From contig CM074196.1 of assembly GCA_037179385.1 (NCBI GenBank), forward strand, positions 31,768,486 through 31,832,485: DNA of 64,000 nt, read 5' to 3'. Source of the stretch: Holothuria scabra (Eukaryota > Echinodermata > Holothuroidea > Aspidochirotida > Holothuriidae). Position numbers and translations under genes: made by a program. The notes below the pieces were generated by a model. It had not been told where the DNA came from. It made no database searches and worked only from the letters and a program-made list of their open reading frames with translations. This document shows, piece after piece, positions 23,258-33,936 of this stretch (within the stretch, counting starts at the first letter, position 1; the number at the start of each line of letters is the position of its first letter).

Positions 23258-24248
23258 TCATGCATAAGTCTTCATAAGAATTGCGGTTTGTCAGAACAAT
23301 AATGTCTTTTAAAAGTGAAAAAGACCGTTTTTTTCAAAAGCAGTCTGGTTTTCCGAATTTGATTATACCTATTTGGAAAATGGTGACATATATGTGTACC
23401 TAAAGCTCCCAGGCTGTTAACTCAAACAAATTTGGAAGAGTGACTAACAAATTACTAAAAGCGCAATGTACACTCTGCCCAGCTATAGACCCTAAAATTA
23501 TGTTTACCTAATCTAGTAATCACTCATGTTTGAATTTCAAAAATTGGCTTAATGTGCTCGCTCTAGGGGCTGCAAAAATGGCGCTGGAACGTGTATAGAT
23601 GTCGAATGGGACTTTATTTGAGCTCATTTTAGTCTTTAAAAATGAAAACTAAATTAAACTCGTTTTAAAACTCATCCCTGTTATACTTCTTACGTAAAAA
23701 TATTTGATAATGCTGGTTTCCAAATAAGAGCTCTCTGCTCATGTCGTGAGGGGTTTATAACTTTGATAAAACAAATTCATTGCCTAGTTTTGGGGTATTA
23801 AGGTAATTATTGAGAGTCTCATAAAAACTGAGTAGGTGTCCAATGAAAAAACTGAGACTGTCAGTGAATTAATTCACCAGTAACATTTTAACGGGACACA
23901 ACTTAGGCCTATGCGTCCTTCGGATCCCCTACTGGTTGTTTTGTGACCTAACCGTAGAGCCTCATTGATACAGATCCTCGATATTTCCACGGGATCAAGG
24001 TAGGACCATTCCGTGGTCAAAGAAGATGGCTCGAACTATCGAATCCTGTCCGGTTTCTTTCTTGCCTGGAGCTAAGTATGTCTCTATGATAGGCTACTGA
24101 GTTACAGAAACTTACAGTTCCAAAAACTCCTGCATGATACAACATACACGCCTGGCCCTGTCTTTATTGAACAATTAAACATGAGTAACATGAAGTCTAG
24201 TTGACAAGCGCCACCCTTTTACAAAAAATAACGTCTCGCGCAAGACTA

Positions 24249-24342
24249 TAGCCCGCGGAGCGGACGTAGACTTTCCGTTCAGTTCATCGCTACCAAAAAG
24301 TAACCACATGGGGCTGCAGCCACAGAGGTGCTACGCGGGCTA
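24249..24342. mobile_element. Foldback family Q, copy 1 (TAGCCCGCG ends)
   Basis: Starts TAGCCCGCGGAGCGGACGTA and ends GGTGCTACGCGGGCTA, with GGGGCTGCAGCCACAGAGG before the end. Related copies are at 32690 and 58333 and shorter pieces near 31669 and 26608. It lies about 370 bp upstream of the candidate TATA box of gene 2. Confidence 0.55.
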
Positions 24343-24706
24343 CCAGGACTACTGCGTATGCACCATGGCAATCCGAACCGCAAACCTTTGTCAACATTCA
24401 AACCAAGCTCACTTGCTGGCACTGTACTTCTATTGTATATGCGGATGTACTTCAGGAATTAGCAATCGAGTTGTGGAAGCATTGGTGTCTGGTAGTGGTA
24501 TTGGTTTCAGATACATCTCGAATGAAGGCTACCTACGGCAGAGAAGCATCTTGCCTTGTGTGTTGCTGCTGTTGTAGGTGATAACAGTTTCAAGGTAGCC
24601 TTTATAATCACCTTGAACGATTTCCTACCCCGGAAGGAACATGGCCGGAAGTGTCCGCTTTGATTGCTAGTCAGTTGGGTTCGGGTTGAAAACTGTACTG
24701 ACGGTT

Positions 24707-24738
24707 TATAAAAGCACAGTAATCGAAGATCCGCATCA
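24707..24738 (+). promoter_or_regulatory. Candidate core promoter of integrin gene 2 (TATA box and initiator)
   Basis: TATAAAAG sits at 24707-24714. A TCAGAG initiator-like sequence follows with its A at 24738, 31 bp after the first T of the TATA box, which is the canonical spacing. This would give a 5' leader of about 254 nt before the ATG at 24992. No conserved DPE was seen at +28. A further upstream non-coding exon cannot be excluded. Confidence 0.4.
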
Positions 24739-24817
24739 GAGCAGACCTAACGTAAACATAAAATTTGTCTTGAACGATTGCTTTATTTTTTCGCACTATT
24801 GCTTGTTGAACAATTTA

Positions 24818-24910
24818 ATGACGCTGGACTTCAACTCTCACTTCGTTTCCATTGCAAAGATTTCAAAAGCAGAATTCAACATAAGGAAGGGATTTTTCTA
24901 CTGTTCATAA
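24818..24910 (+). other. Possible upstream ORF in the gene 2 leader
   Basis: If transcription starts near 24738, the leader contains an ATG at 24818 that opens a 30-codon frame closed by TAA at 24908-24910, 81 bp before the integrin start codon. It is the first ATG of the leader, so it could lower translation. Its peptide (MTLDFNSH...) resembles nothing I know. It has no role if the leader is spliced or shorter. Confidence 0.25.
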
Positions 24911-24991
24911 AAGCGATATTTCGTTGTTTTTTATACATTTATTTACGGTCTTCCGTGGTAATAAGGGAAGGAATACATACAGTGAATGACC

Positions 24992-25167
24992 ATGGGTGTG
25001 TCTAGGCGGACTGGTACTATCATAGTCTTTCAACTTGTATTCATGTTTTTATTAATCCACACCGAAGCTTTCAACCTGGACGTAATGTGGCCGTTAGTGT
25101 TCACTGGGGACGAGAACAGTCTTTTCGGATTTTCTATTGCCTTGCATCAAGAAGGCTCCCGACACAT
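24992..25167 (+). CDS. Integrin alpha chain, exon 1 (gene 2, partial)
   Basis: First coding exon of a plus-strand integrin alpha gene. Residues 1-26 are a signal peptide (IIVFQLVFMFLLI core, cleavage probably after HTEA). The mature chain starts FNLDVMWPLVFTGDENS and continues LFGFSIALHQEG, the first strands of propeller blade 1. FNLD...GS/NSLFGFS(I/L)A(L/M)H is the pattern I know from laminin-binding alpha chains. The ATG at 24992 has a strong context (ACCATGG); an in-frame ATG at 24986 is weaker. The exon ends ...CAC AT|GTGAGT, phase 2, and joins exon 2 (49716) in frame. A TATA box lies 285 bp upstream. The divergent paralog begins 12.8 kb upstream on the other strand. The product is secretory-pathway targeted and membrane-anchored by family; the transmembrane part lies beyond the window. 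Confidence 0.88.
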
Positions 25168-25440
25168 GTGAGTATATATAAAGTTCAGTTCATCTCAGTA
25201 CCGCAAAATCTAAGTTCTAACAGCATTGACTGCTCGTGTTCAATTGCCGTGATTGACAGGTCTTGGAAAAATTTTCAAGTGAAGAAAGTACCCTGGCAGC
25301 TTTCCATACTGGGCTTCCGATAAGGACCAAATCAGTTCGACAGAGGGCTTTCATTTGGCCCCAATTAAACTAACTTATTCTTACCGGGTCCCAACTTGGT
25401 CCTGAAGAGGTTACAGCATCTTTCCCATCTTTCTGGACCT

Positions 25441-25550
25441 GGGGCCCGTTCCACAAATAGTTATGCACAATCTTAAGTTTGATTTACTGTTGACTTAAGT
25501 ATGCGGAATCAAACTTAAGATTGTGCGTAACTCTTTGTGGAATGGGCCCC
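25441..25550. mobile_element. Palindromic MITE with 44-bp arms
   Basis: Left arm GGGGCCCGTTCCACAAATAG...AAGTTTGATT (25441-25484) and right arm AATCAAACTTAAGATTGTGC...GGAATGGGCCCC (25507-25550) are near-perfect inverses around a 22-bp loop. The whole is a foldback unit; no target duplication is obvious. It lies 270 bp after the exon 1 donor of gene 2, so nascent RNA could form this hairpin. Confidence 0.75.
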
Positions 25551-25649
25551 TGATGTCAAGAAACCAACCTAGGCTCAACGGCCCACTTAACCCCAACCTC
25601 CGCAACTAGAACTTAATTAAGGGCCCAATTGGACTCGTTTGCTGATTAA

Positions 25650-26170
25650 TTAAACAGCAGTAGAAAATGAATCTTAACAGTCCAACTCCTTTCTTCATAG
25701 GACAAAGTAAACTGAAGAAATTTTTTCACTTAAAAGTTACTCCGTTGCGCAGTATCATCTGTGACTTTTTAGTTGTTTAACGCATGTAACATACTTGTTT
25801 CCCTTTAAAATTAAGGGAAAAAACGTTTTTATAACCTTGAAAACTTCTTGTTTGCTTGCATAGTATTGTCGCAGAGAAAAGGTTTAATTAATTACATCAC
25901 CCCATAGGCGTAAGATTGCTATCACACCTTGGTGCAAGGTGCAGTAACTTTCAGCAAAACAAAGAAATACAAAGACTGTAATTTGAGTAGTACAACAATG
26001 ATATCACAATTATTGCGCAATGTACCATTTCATTTGAGTGAATTGACTTCAACATTTTTATATCTCGGCTCAAGAATGTACCATGAAGATGGAAACTGGA
26101 CTTTTATAATTCATTTTTCATGCTGTTTAATATATGTTTTACATTTCTTGACTTGGATGCACTTTAATCC
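25650..26170. mobile_element. MITE family B, copy 5
   Basis: Left arm TGAATCTTAACAGTCCAACT and CTTCATAGGACA; right arm TTCAACATTTTTATATCTCG, GGCTCAAGAATGTACCATGA and the terminus TTCTTGACTTGGATGCACTT. It ends at the same TTTAAAGG where a family C copy begins (26171). Confidence 0.7.
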
Positions 26171-26477
26171 TTTAAAGGCCCAGTTCTCTCACCCTAAACA
26201 GTACCAATTCTCCTAACCTTCTTACTGAAGTCCCTCCCACAATTGTCTGAAATTCATCCTCATCCAGATACAATCTCAGTTTATTGCTTCAGGGTGAGTA
26301 TAGAAAAACTCAATTTATATAATCAAAACACTCTCAGCACCTTTCATGCTGTGTAATATAAGCTTTGGCACTCTGCATTGTTTGAATTAGCTGCCAATCA
26401 AATTGCTGAGCCAATTGAGAATTTCGGTACCCCCGTCCCAAAATTGTAGTTTGGGGTGAGAGGATTTTCCCTTTAAA
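26171..26477. mobile_element. T2/Kolobok-like MITE family C, copy 2
   Basis: Ends TTTAAAGGCCCAGTTCTCTC and GGATTTTCCCTTTAAAG, with CACCCTAAAC / GTTTGGGGTG arms. About as long as copy 1 but in the opposite orientation. Directly joined to family B on its left. Confidence 0.8.
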
Positions 26478-26494
26478 GATAATGAATGTTATTC

Positions 26495-26571
26495 GGAAGA
26501 GAGATAAAAAAAAAGAAATGAATGAGAATTAGCTGCTGTTTCAAAGTAAGTTTGAGGAGACTGTCCTTGCC
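26495..26571. mobile_element. T2/Kolobok-like MITE family D fragment
   Basis: Only the terminal third is left: AGCTGCTGTTTCAAAGTAAG, TTTGAGGAGACTGTCCTTGC. It follows family C copy 2 by about 18 bp. Confidence 0.35.
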
Positions 26572-27178
26572 TTCTTCTCTTATACTGTACCACTTACCGT
26601 AGTGGCACTTGCCTGCGTAGCAGACTGCAGGGCATATTCCTTGTTCAGTCATATCCCCACCAAGTCTGCCAAAGTGAACCCCAAACGGATTCTTTGGATA
26701 TTCATACTTTCATAGAAATATGTTGCCTTGAGACTGGATGAATGTAAGTGAATATTCACAAGAAGACAACATCTTTCCGTTTAAATTATGCAGTGGCCCA
26801 TGCCACCCACAGAGTTGGTATGACATCCTAGAGCACACTTCCCGGTAATACTCACTGAACAGTTGGTTATGCAACGCGGTGGTGATCCGATCAGGTTTCA
26901 ATCTAGTCCTTCAGTTTACATAAACATGAATATACACTGAAAACAATAGCATAAAAATGAGGCAGGACATGAATAAGTCATATTATGGTAATGAAGTTTG
27001 CGTCTAAAATTGGACGCAGGCCTCTTCGTTTTGGCGGACGGTGGTTTGTAAATCCTTAAAGGTGGAGCGAACAAACCGAGTCCGCACCGCGGGGTATAGT
27101 GGCACGCACCGGCCTACACGAACCTCTTACTTGGCCAGTCATAATTGACTAAGGTGTGAAGATTTTACATGTATCATC

Positions 27179-27285
27179 CAGGGACGGATCCAGGTGGGGT
27201 GTACCGGGCGCACGCTTTTCCCCCTTTTCGATTACCAACGATTTTAACCCCGCATCCCCTCCCCTTGAGAGCGAGGATCCGTCTG
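27179..27285. mobile_element. Possible short hAT-like element (CAGGGACGGATCCAG)
   Basis: Ends CAGGGACGGATCCAGG and CGAGGATCCGTCTG are inverted; the 107-bp body is C-rich. The 8-bp flanks do not match, so the call rests on the ends alone. Confidence 0.4.
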
Positions 27286-28061
27286 TCATGACTACCGTAT
27301 ACATGCATTGGAATTGTCGCAGTTTAACCATTGGTTTTGGAAGATTTAAATGTGAACAGCCTATTATACACAGGGTGTGAACAGGCGTAACATTACAAAA
27401 AATAGTTCGATGGAACTATCCATTTTAGTTTGTTGCATCTAAAATTCGTTAAAACAATATCGCATATCCTATACATCATCTTCTTAATGAGTTCATAAAT
27501 TTTTGTAACCTTTCAAAAGCCAGTCTGACGACCAGAGTGCCAAAATTTGGAGAAGGAGCAAAGTAAAGTCTAAGAGAACGTTGGGGGAAATGTTTCGGCA
27601 GCAGCGCGAATCAAAGCGATCGTTCCTGTAGGTGGGGGTCCGTGGGTTAAAGCCACGAAGCTCGGGGATTTTAGCACATATCTGGATGAAAAATCAAGTC
27701 TCTAGAGAGGTATATTTTTATTTTTTCGCTTAGCCCAACTCCTTACTTACCTAAGTTTCCTAAGTTTATTTCTTTAATATGAATTCATAGTTCATTTCAT
27801 TAGATTCTTACAGTATTACCAACAGTTTAAAGCATGTGTTAACTGTATCTATATTACATAGATTTTGAAAAAGTTTATGAACTGTTCAATGCCTAGCAGT
27901 TCCTTTACGGGCCCAACATTAATCGTAGCAACTTGCTTCATCGTTCATCGTTACGTAGTTAGTTATATGTAATATGAGTATCTCTTAATTTCCTGGTTAG
28001 CCAGTATACCATAATTATCATCCCTCCAAAGTTGTGTCAACTGTTGCATTTGTGATTGAAC

Positions 28062-28374
28062 TTAAAGGCCCAGTTCTCTCACCCTAAACAGAACCAATTC
28101 TCCTAACTTTCTTACTTAAGTCCCTCCCACAATTGTCTGAAATTCACCCTCATCCAGACACAATCTCAGTTTTTTTCTTCAGGGTGAATATAGAAAAGCT
28201 CAATGTGCATAATCAAAACACTCTCAGTACAGTTCAGGCTGTGTAATATAAGCTTTGGTATTCTGCATTGTTTGAATTAGCTGTCTATCAAAGAGCTGAG
28301 CCAATTGAGAGTTTTTGGTGCCCCCCCCCCCCTACAAGAACTGCAGTTTGGGGTGAGAGGAATGACTCTTTAAG
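28062..28374. mobile_element. T2/Kolobok-like MITE family C, copy 3
   Basis: Starts TTAAAGGCCCAGTTCTCTCA and ends GGTGAGAGGAATGACTCTTTAA. Body is about 85-90% like copy 2 by eye (GTCTGAAATTCACCCTCATC, TCAAAACACTCTCAGTACAG). A C12 run interrupts the right arm. Confidence 0.8.
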
Positions 28375-29712
28375 CAAACAAAACAAGTCCCGTTCCGTAT
28401 GAGCAATATCTTGGGTATGGACCTTCTATTTACAGGCCTTCTTCGGTTCCAGTTAAAATAATGTCAATGATTACACTTACACAAAATACGTACACAAAGT
28501 ACACATCCAGCTATATTGAAGGATGTTTTTTTATTTTTTTCATAAATTTTGAAAAAAGGAAGAAATGATTTATTTTGAAATTTTTCTTTGTTTTCATGAT
28601 GAATGATGACTTCAAAATGTTATGATGTTCTTTAAGGTTTGTCAACCTTCTTTTCAAAAATACCCAGGGATATATAATAATTTAACAAAGACCGTTGTGA
28701 TTCATTCGACGACCAAAGTTGCTCTCCGGAGGTTGTTCTTGAAGATGTATTTGCATGCATCAAAAGATATTTAGGAATAACCCAGTTCTTAATATTTTTG
28801 TTCTCTGTTTTTTGACATTCACTTAGATCGTGGAAGTACTGACATTCACTTAGATCCATAGTAGTTCTTTTAATGGCGGCTTGTAAAAAAGCTCATGCAG
28901 CCAATTGTGTTTACCATATGACCTTGAGAAATTGAAAGTCGTTCATGTACCGTACATATCTGTATATAGGTCACCGTGGCTCTGTCTTGGACGTGCACTA
29001 AACAGATGTTTTTGTGTATCGAGAAAGAGCTGTCCCCAGATTGTAAATGTGAAGTAGTCTACCCTGAACCACGAATGTCTCTTGAGAATCAATTGTTCAA
29101 TTCATGGGGTGTATAACTCATAGTTTTACCTTCGGTATATAATGTACGTGCAGTTCTTGAAATCGAAAAAAAGTTACCAAGGGGAAAAACTTTTGGAGAA
29201 GTTAATGAAAATAAGCTGTTATTCCAAAATTTGTTTGGGACAAACGCTCCTGCCTTTGCAATCCATATTTTTATAGCATATGACAAAGTATTTTGACAAT
29301 CCATTATCCATTATTGAGTTCAAATACTCTTACGGTTACAGAATTTTCCATACTCTTCTTTTTCAAAACGTTGACACTCTATAAACGCAACACCTTGATA
29401 TATAGTTCAAAGTTCTGCCCTGCGTATTCCTTGTTGAAATAGCCAATTAGGAAAGTACACAACTTTAGGCTTGTTTAATATCAAGCCCGTAAATCAATTT
29501 ACCGTTTCAAACCCTCTTACGTCCCTTCCAATTTAATATTTCGAAACAATACGCATCCCTGCATCATTAAATTAGTTAAAAACTGACTTATATGAAGGAT
29601 TTGCCTAAAATGGTAACTAATAGAAACGAATGTTTACACTTATTATCCAAATATGAAAGGGAAATTTTATCGAAAGAGTGAACACATGGGCTGTTCTTTT
29701 CTTTTTTCCACA

Positions 29713-29870
29713 CAAGACCAATGATGTAAATGGTCTGAGTGCCATGAGGTTGGTCAAGTGTTGCCCTTTAATGGACGTATAGCTTCTTCGGGAAGCAGTA
29801 TTAAGTTTGGTTTATCCGAACGGTCCTTTGCCAAAGGGTCGGGAGGACCTTAGAAGAAAAATACTTTCTA
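29713..29870 (+). mobile_element. U2-derived SINE body, headless copy on the plus strand
   Basis: Reads ACCAATGATGTAAATGGTCT, GAGGTTGGTCAAGTGTTGCC, AGCTTCTTCGGGAAGCAG, CAAAGGGTCGGGAGGACCTT, the reverse complement of the copies at 19310, 46378 and 51890. No U2 sequence precedes it. Confidence 0.6.
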
Positions 29871-29914
29871 AAAATTCTTCAACTTTCTCGAGATTCTAGT
29901 CGCCAAAGAGTGAA

Positions 29915-30212
29915 TTGACAACCAGTGGCATAGCTAGGGGGCAAGGGGGGGGAGTTGCCCCGGGCGCCACCTCTGGGGGCGCCAATCGGAATCACTTAAA
30001 AAAATGTTGGACCTACCATTTGCATTGATATAGCAATTTCATCTTTTAATATAATAATTTAGTAATATTGACACAATTTAATGCCAATCTAAACTAGAGT
30101 AGGGGCAAATGAACGCATAAATCGGCAACAACCCCGCGAAGATGGGGAAGGGACGCCAATTACGTTTCTTGCCACTGGCGCCACAAATCCTAGCTACGCC
30201 CCTGTTGATAAC
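29915..30212. mobile_element. hAT-like MITE family N, copy 2
   Basis: Element 29923-30204 has ends CAGTGGCATAGCTAGGGGGC and CCTAGCTACGCCCCTG. Flanks TTGACAAC and TTGATAAC match at 7 of 8. GGGCGCC-rich sub-terminal sequence is present on both sides. Confidence 0.8.
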
Positions 30213-31552
30213 GTTAGTATAAAGATTGAGTTCCCTTTCATTTAAAGTGATAAAAAATTACTTAGCCTAAGCCAGGGATTTGTTACAAAATTCAAACTTT
30301 TGAAAGGATATTTGACATTTAACTTAATACCAACAGACCTCACAAACAAACTCTCAAATCCAAACATCGCTTGATATTGCATGATTGTTCTATTTCAAAC
30401 TTTCTGCTTGTCAATTTTTTGTTGCCGGTGAAATCTTCGTGGCTTTGACAGTTTGATATACTGTAACAGGAAAAGTCTTTGGTGTAAAGTTTGCAGTTTG
30501 TGTGTATTACTTGAGTAGCAAAGTTCTAAGAATCCAGACGAAAGTTCCGGATTTTGCGTGCTGGAACCGGAAGCTACCATGAAAATCAACAATATACAAC
30601 CAGTCTAGAGAGTAGGCCTACTTAAAGATATGAATATCACATTCCATGAGTTGGTATATAGTGTGGATCATACAATTTCCGAGAGGTAAACTCAAAACAG
30701 GAAAGTTATAACCCACTTTCCTCTGTCTTTCTTTGTTTAACCCCAACCACAGTTGAAATGTATACACCTTGCATATAGGTAGGTGTTCCACCGACGTCAC
30801 GTGATCTTCCTTTTTTTTTTCCTTTTGTTTTTTGTAATGAGAAATTTTGACCGTAAAGTGTTTATTATTATAGGTGTTGTAAATAAGCTACTCCCCGTGT
30901 TCTTTATCATATATTAGAACCAATCTTTTATAAGTCAAACTCCGGTTTCCTATGTCTTTCGCATGCAATCTCACACAATGATTTGGGGTATGTCCTAAAA
31001 TTGTGCAAGGTTCACCGACTTGATAACAGGAAACCTCAGATGGCATCATCTACCCTTACTTTGTATTATCCCATAAATCCCTTGACATCACATACGATAC
31101 TGTGTACATATAATTCCTCACGCATGTACGAATTTTTCCATTGAATTTCTTGAAGATAATTCCTTTTACACTATCTCAAGATGATGTCTGGTTCTTAGGC
31201 TTGTGAACCTCCTCCGGGATCATTACTCTTGTAAAGCCTGGCGTACACTACACGACTTTGCACATCGCAACTCAACTGAACCGTCGTGACCTAGTTTTGA
31301 CTCGTCGTCACGATTTTTAGTCGCACGGAAGAGCCACGCCTACTGTACGACTGGCTATCGCACATTGTCAGTGGAACGATTACACCATGATTACACGTGC
31401 ACACTACTGTTGTACATATTACGGTACAACAGCACAGAACAGCATACAGTTTGCAACAGTACTATATACTTTCAGTATGTAGCTAGCGTACTAGGCTTAT
31501 GCAAGTTTACAGCTCACCAGTGATGTCGACTGCCTCGGCAATCTCTTCAACG

Positions 31553-31581
<29 letters not shown>
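31553..31581. repeat. Poly-T run
   Basis: About 28 T in a row inside family I. It could be the tail of a minus-strand retrocopy, but no AATAAA or target duplication was found next to it. Confidence 0.8.
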
Positions 31582-31585
<4 letters not shown>

Positions 31586-31668
31586 TTCTAGGAATAGCTT
31601 TTGCTTCCACAGTTATTTAATACAGGTCGTTGTTTTCTTATTTCTACGAGTTTGTCTTATCTCTACTC

Positions 31669-31707
31669 GCTTAGCCTGCGGAGCAGACTCTGTGGTAGCC
31701 TAAAAAT
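31669..31707. mobile_element. Foldback family Q fragment
   Basis: TTAGCCTGCGGAGCAGACTC followed by TGTGGTAGCCTAA, a miniature version of the copies at 24249 and 32690. Confidence 0.4.
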
Positions 31708-31879
31708 TGAGCTCTCTCAAAATCATAATACACCCAGGTCTCTAAACAGTATAGTATACATTGTCTGCAAACGTTCGCCCAATTTCTATTTACAGGGATC
31801 CCGCGTTTTGAGGGAAGAATTAGTCAACATTAAATGGTCACGTGGTGCACGAAACAAGTATGTATAGTGTATTTTCGTA

Positions 31880-32258
31880 CATACAAGTGATACCACGAAC
31901 GGCAAACAACCTAATTAGCTTTTGTTCGTGGAAAATGTGTACCAGGCCGTACGTTCGATGCAAATATATATTATCTATTACGCGTGATGCAATTCAGTAT
32001 TTTAATTTTTGTCGTGACGTCATCTTTGGTAGTCGTAAATGAGATTCGACAGAAAGTTGGCAGGCTATTGTATATCGTAGATATGTCATGTGACTTAGTT
32101 GGAAATGTCGACTGCTGCAGCTGTGAAGCCGTTGAAAGACTCAAATAGCTGAATAGTATTATTTATAGTAGCGAAAGTAAGATTTTTGATTTTTGAATGT
32201 AGTAGTTGAAACGCAAACACAATAGCCTGCTTACAGCAGGCTACTACTCGCTGTACTC
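31880..32258 (-). mobile_element. Foldback repeat family O, copy 2
   Basis: Reverse complement of 13885-14230: AAAATGTGTACCAGGCCGTA, AGAAAGTTGGCAGGCTATTG, AGTAGCGAAAGTAAGATTTT and the hairpin AGCCTGCTTACAGCAGGCT (32224-32242). It sits inside family I, either nested or as part of a larger composite. Confidence 0.6.
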
Positions 32259-32689
32259 GGTCCATATATCCATCTTTTCAACTAAATATTTACACATAGT
32301 TACGTCAAAAGTTGTCACCGGGACAAGCCTGAGCATCAGACAACTTTCTCCGTATTTATATCACGTGCATATAAATAAGTAATTTTGATTGGGCAAATTT
32401 TTCAGTCTCTTACGACTGTCGCCGTACAGAGTCGGGAAGAACCAACATGTTCGTACTTCCCGACTGAAGGAGATGCGACTAAAAACTGGTCCTAAAACTG
32501 CCAGTCGCAGTCGTAAACTCACGCACACTACACGACTGTTGGAGATCCGACGATCGAGTTGAGTTGCAACGCGCAAAGTCGCATAGTGTGCGGCTAGCTT
32601 TAGAAGTACTACAGTTTCAGATTTTCGCTAAAGGTCTTATCGCTCAGCTGCCACTAGTCTATTTACAGTTCCCTGATCAATCTGTGGGT

Positions 32690-32786
32690 TTCGGGCTAAC
32701 CCACGGAACGGACGAAGTCTTTTCGTTCAAACCAACTGAGGGGCGGCTTAAGAGGGCTGCAGCCCCAAAGGTGTTACGAAGGCTAG
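32690..32786. mobile_element. Foldback family Q, copy 2
   Basis: GGGCTAACCCACGGAACGGA, CGAAGTCTTTTCGTTC, AGGGCTGCAGCCCCAAAGGT and the end GTTACGAAGGCTAG correspond to copies at 24249 and 58333. Confidence 0.5.
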
Positions 32787-33007
32787 TTTCAAGGGGCACA
32801 GAAAGCTCTCATAGTATTAACATGGCCTCTTCCAGCAGTTATTATTAGTTTTAAGTAAGGCTTCTCGCTGAGGTCCGAAAATGCCCGTGCTTGGGCTTAC
32901 ATCTTGAGACATTTCGTGAATAAATATAAATACATAAATACAAAGATATCAGACCTGTCAATTCAATTTACAACAGCTTATTTTGCATAACTGCATAAGT
33001 GTAGGAA

Positions 33008-33480
33008 GCGGAGGACTGGGGGAGACAGCCCCTTCCCCCCCCCCCTTCCTCAGTGAAAATCCCAGTTTGGAAAACTCTTGAAATTTTATCGGAGACTGAG
33101 AGTGTCATTTCGTGTGCCTTAGACTGTTAGAAAACATCATGTAGCAATAACGATTCAGTCGTCGTGCAATCATTCTCAGACTATTCAGCAATATTTGAGG
33201 AAAGTGCAGCTTCTTAAGTTATCCCCAAACTGATAAAATTTCCTTAGGGGAAACCCACAATTCGAAGCTTTCTGCAATTTAAGCTCCAAATCTTCATATA
33301 TTTGTTCAGAAGGGGCAAAAATTTTGACCCGCTTCGCGCACCGCAATGCGTCCCTGATTCAGTGGTGTTCTAACTTGAAGAAGAATCGGAAAACTTAGCT
33401 ACTACTTACAAGCCTGAGAAATGCAATTTCCGGCTGTCTGAGGGATCGCGATTTTTCAAAATTTTCTGTGTACTCCGCGC
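33008..33480. mobile_element. Decayed hAT-like family N fragment
   Basis: The inner words GACCCGCTTCGCGCACCGCA and GCGTCCCTGATTCAGTGGTG match family N copy 1 near 17830-17885. A C run lies near 33037. Ends are not recoverable. Confidence 0.35.
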
Positions 33481-33936
33481 CAGCTAAAGATAGTCTTTCG
33501 AGCAAGACTTCATACTCAAGGTAGGGAACCATTGGTCTACCGTACTCAAATGTTCTCCTGCTCCCTTATTATCAGATAACGTTTAACCCTGTCAGACTCA
33601 GTTGAGTAGTCTATGTAGATGTATTCTTTAGTTATTGGTGTGTCAAAGTGTTACCAACGTTCATTGTTGCAGAACAGTGACTTAGCTATAGGAGGCAGGG
33701 GGCGATTGCCCCCAGCTCTAAAAGTGGAAAATTGGTCTTTAGAGATACCTGTCAACTCCAGTGCAGTTTTCCCCACTATTCCTTCATAAAATTCCAAATT
33801 CTTCTTAATGAAAGCTCCATATTTATAATATGTAGTTTGAAAAAGCAAATTTTTCCACGCGCTTCGCGCGCCTTAAATTACAACTCTTAAGGCAAACGAT
33901 AAGTGTTCGCTCATACAGCAGTCAGTGGTAAATTTC

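Larger units (their letters stand above)
12194..24706. other. Spacer between the two divergent integrin genes: overview
   Basis: Both promoters should lie here. Apart from repeats listed separately, I recognise no gene. Unexplained stretches are 12194-13506, 14231-15575 (a G14 run near 14868), 16195-17419 (with the palindrome GGGGGACATGTCCCCC at 16362-16377), 18701-19309, 19491-20059, 20376-21016, 21423-22002 and 22603-24248. TATATAC-like sequences on the minus strand near 12345-12351 and 12592-12600 could serve gene 1, but nothing singles either out. Confidence 0.5.
31232..32603. mobile_element. 1.37-kb non-autonomous TIR element (family I)
   Basis: Left end GTAAAGCCTGGCGTACACTA CACGACTTTGC and right end GCAAAGTCGCATAGTGTGCG GCTAGCTTTAG are inverted; deeper parts of the arms (GCAACTCAACTGAACCGTCG against CGACGATCGAGTTGAGTTGC, and GATTTTTAGTCGCA against TGCGACTAAAAAC) extend the match beyond 200 bp. 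The interior holds a T25-class run (31553-31580), a family Q piece and foldback repeat O copy 2. No transposase frame. Confidence 0.7.

Noticed and set aside
24308..24577. 89-codon cysteine-containing frame just upstream of integrin gene 2
   Set aside because: Its first part is family Q repeat sequence and no domain or signal is recognisable; it could at most be a chance frame in the promoter region.
31553..31581. Poly-T as tail of a processed pseudogene
   Set aside because: No polyadenylation signal on the minus strand next to it and no flanking duplication, unlike the insertion at 42793.
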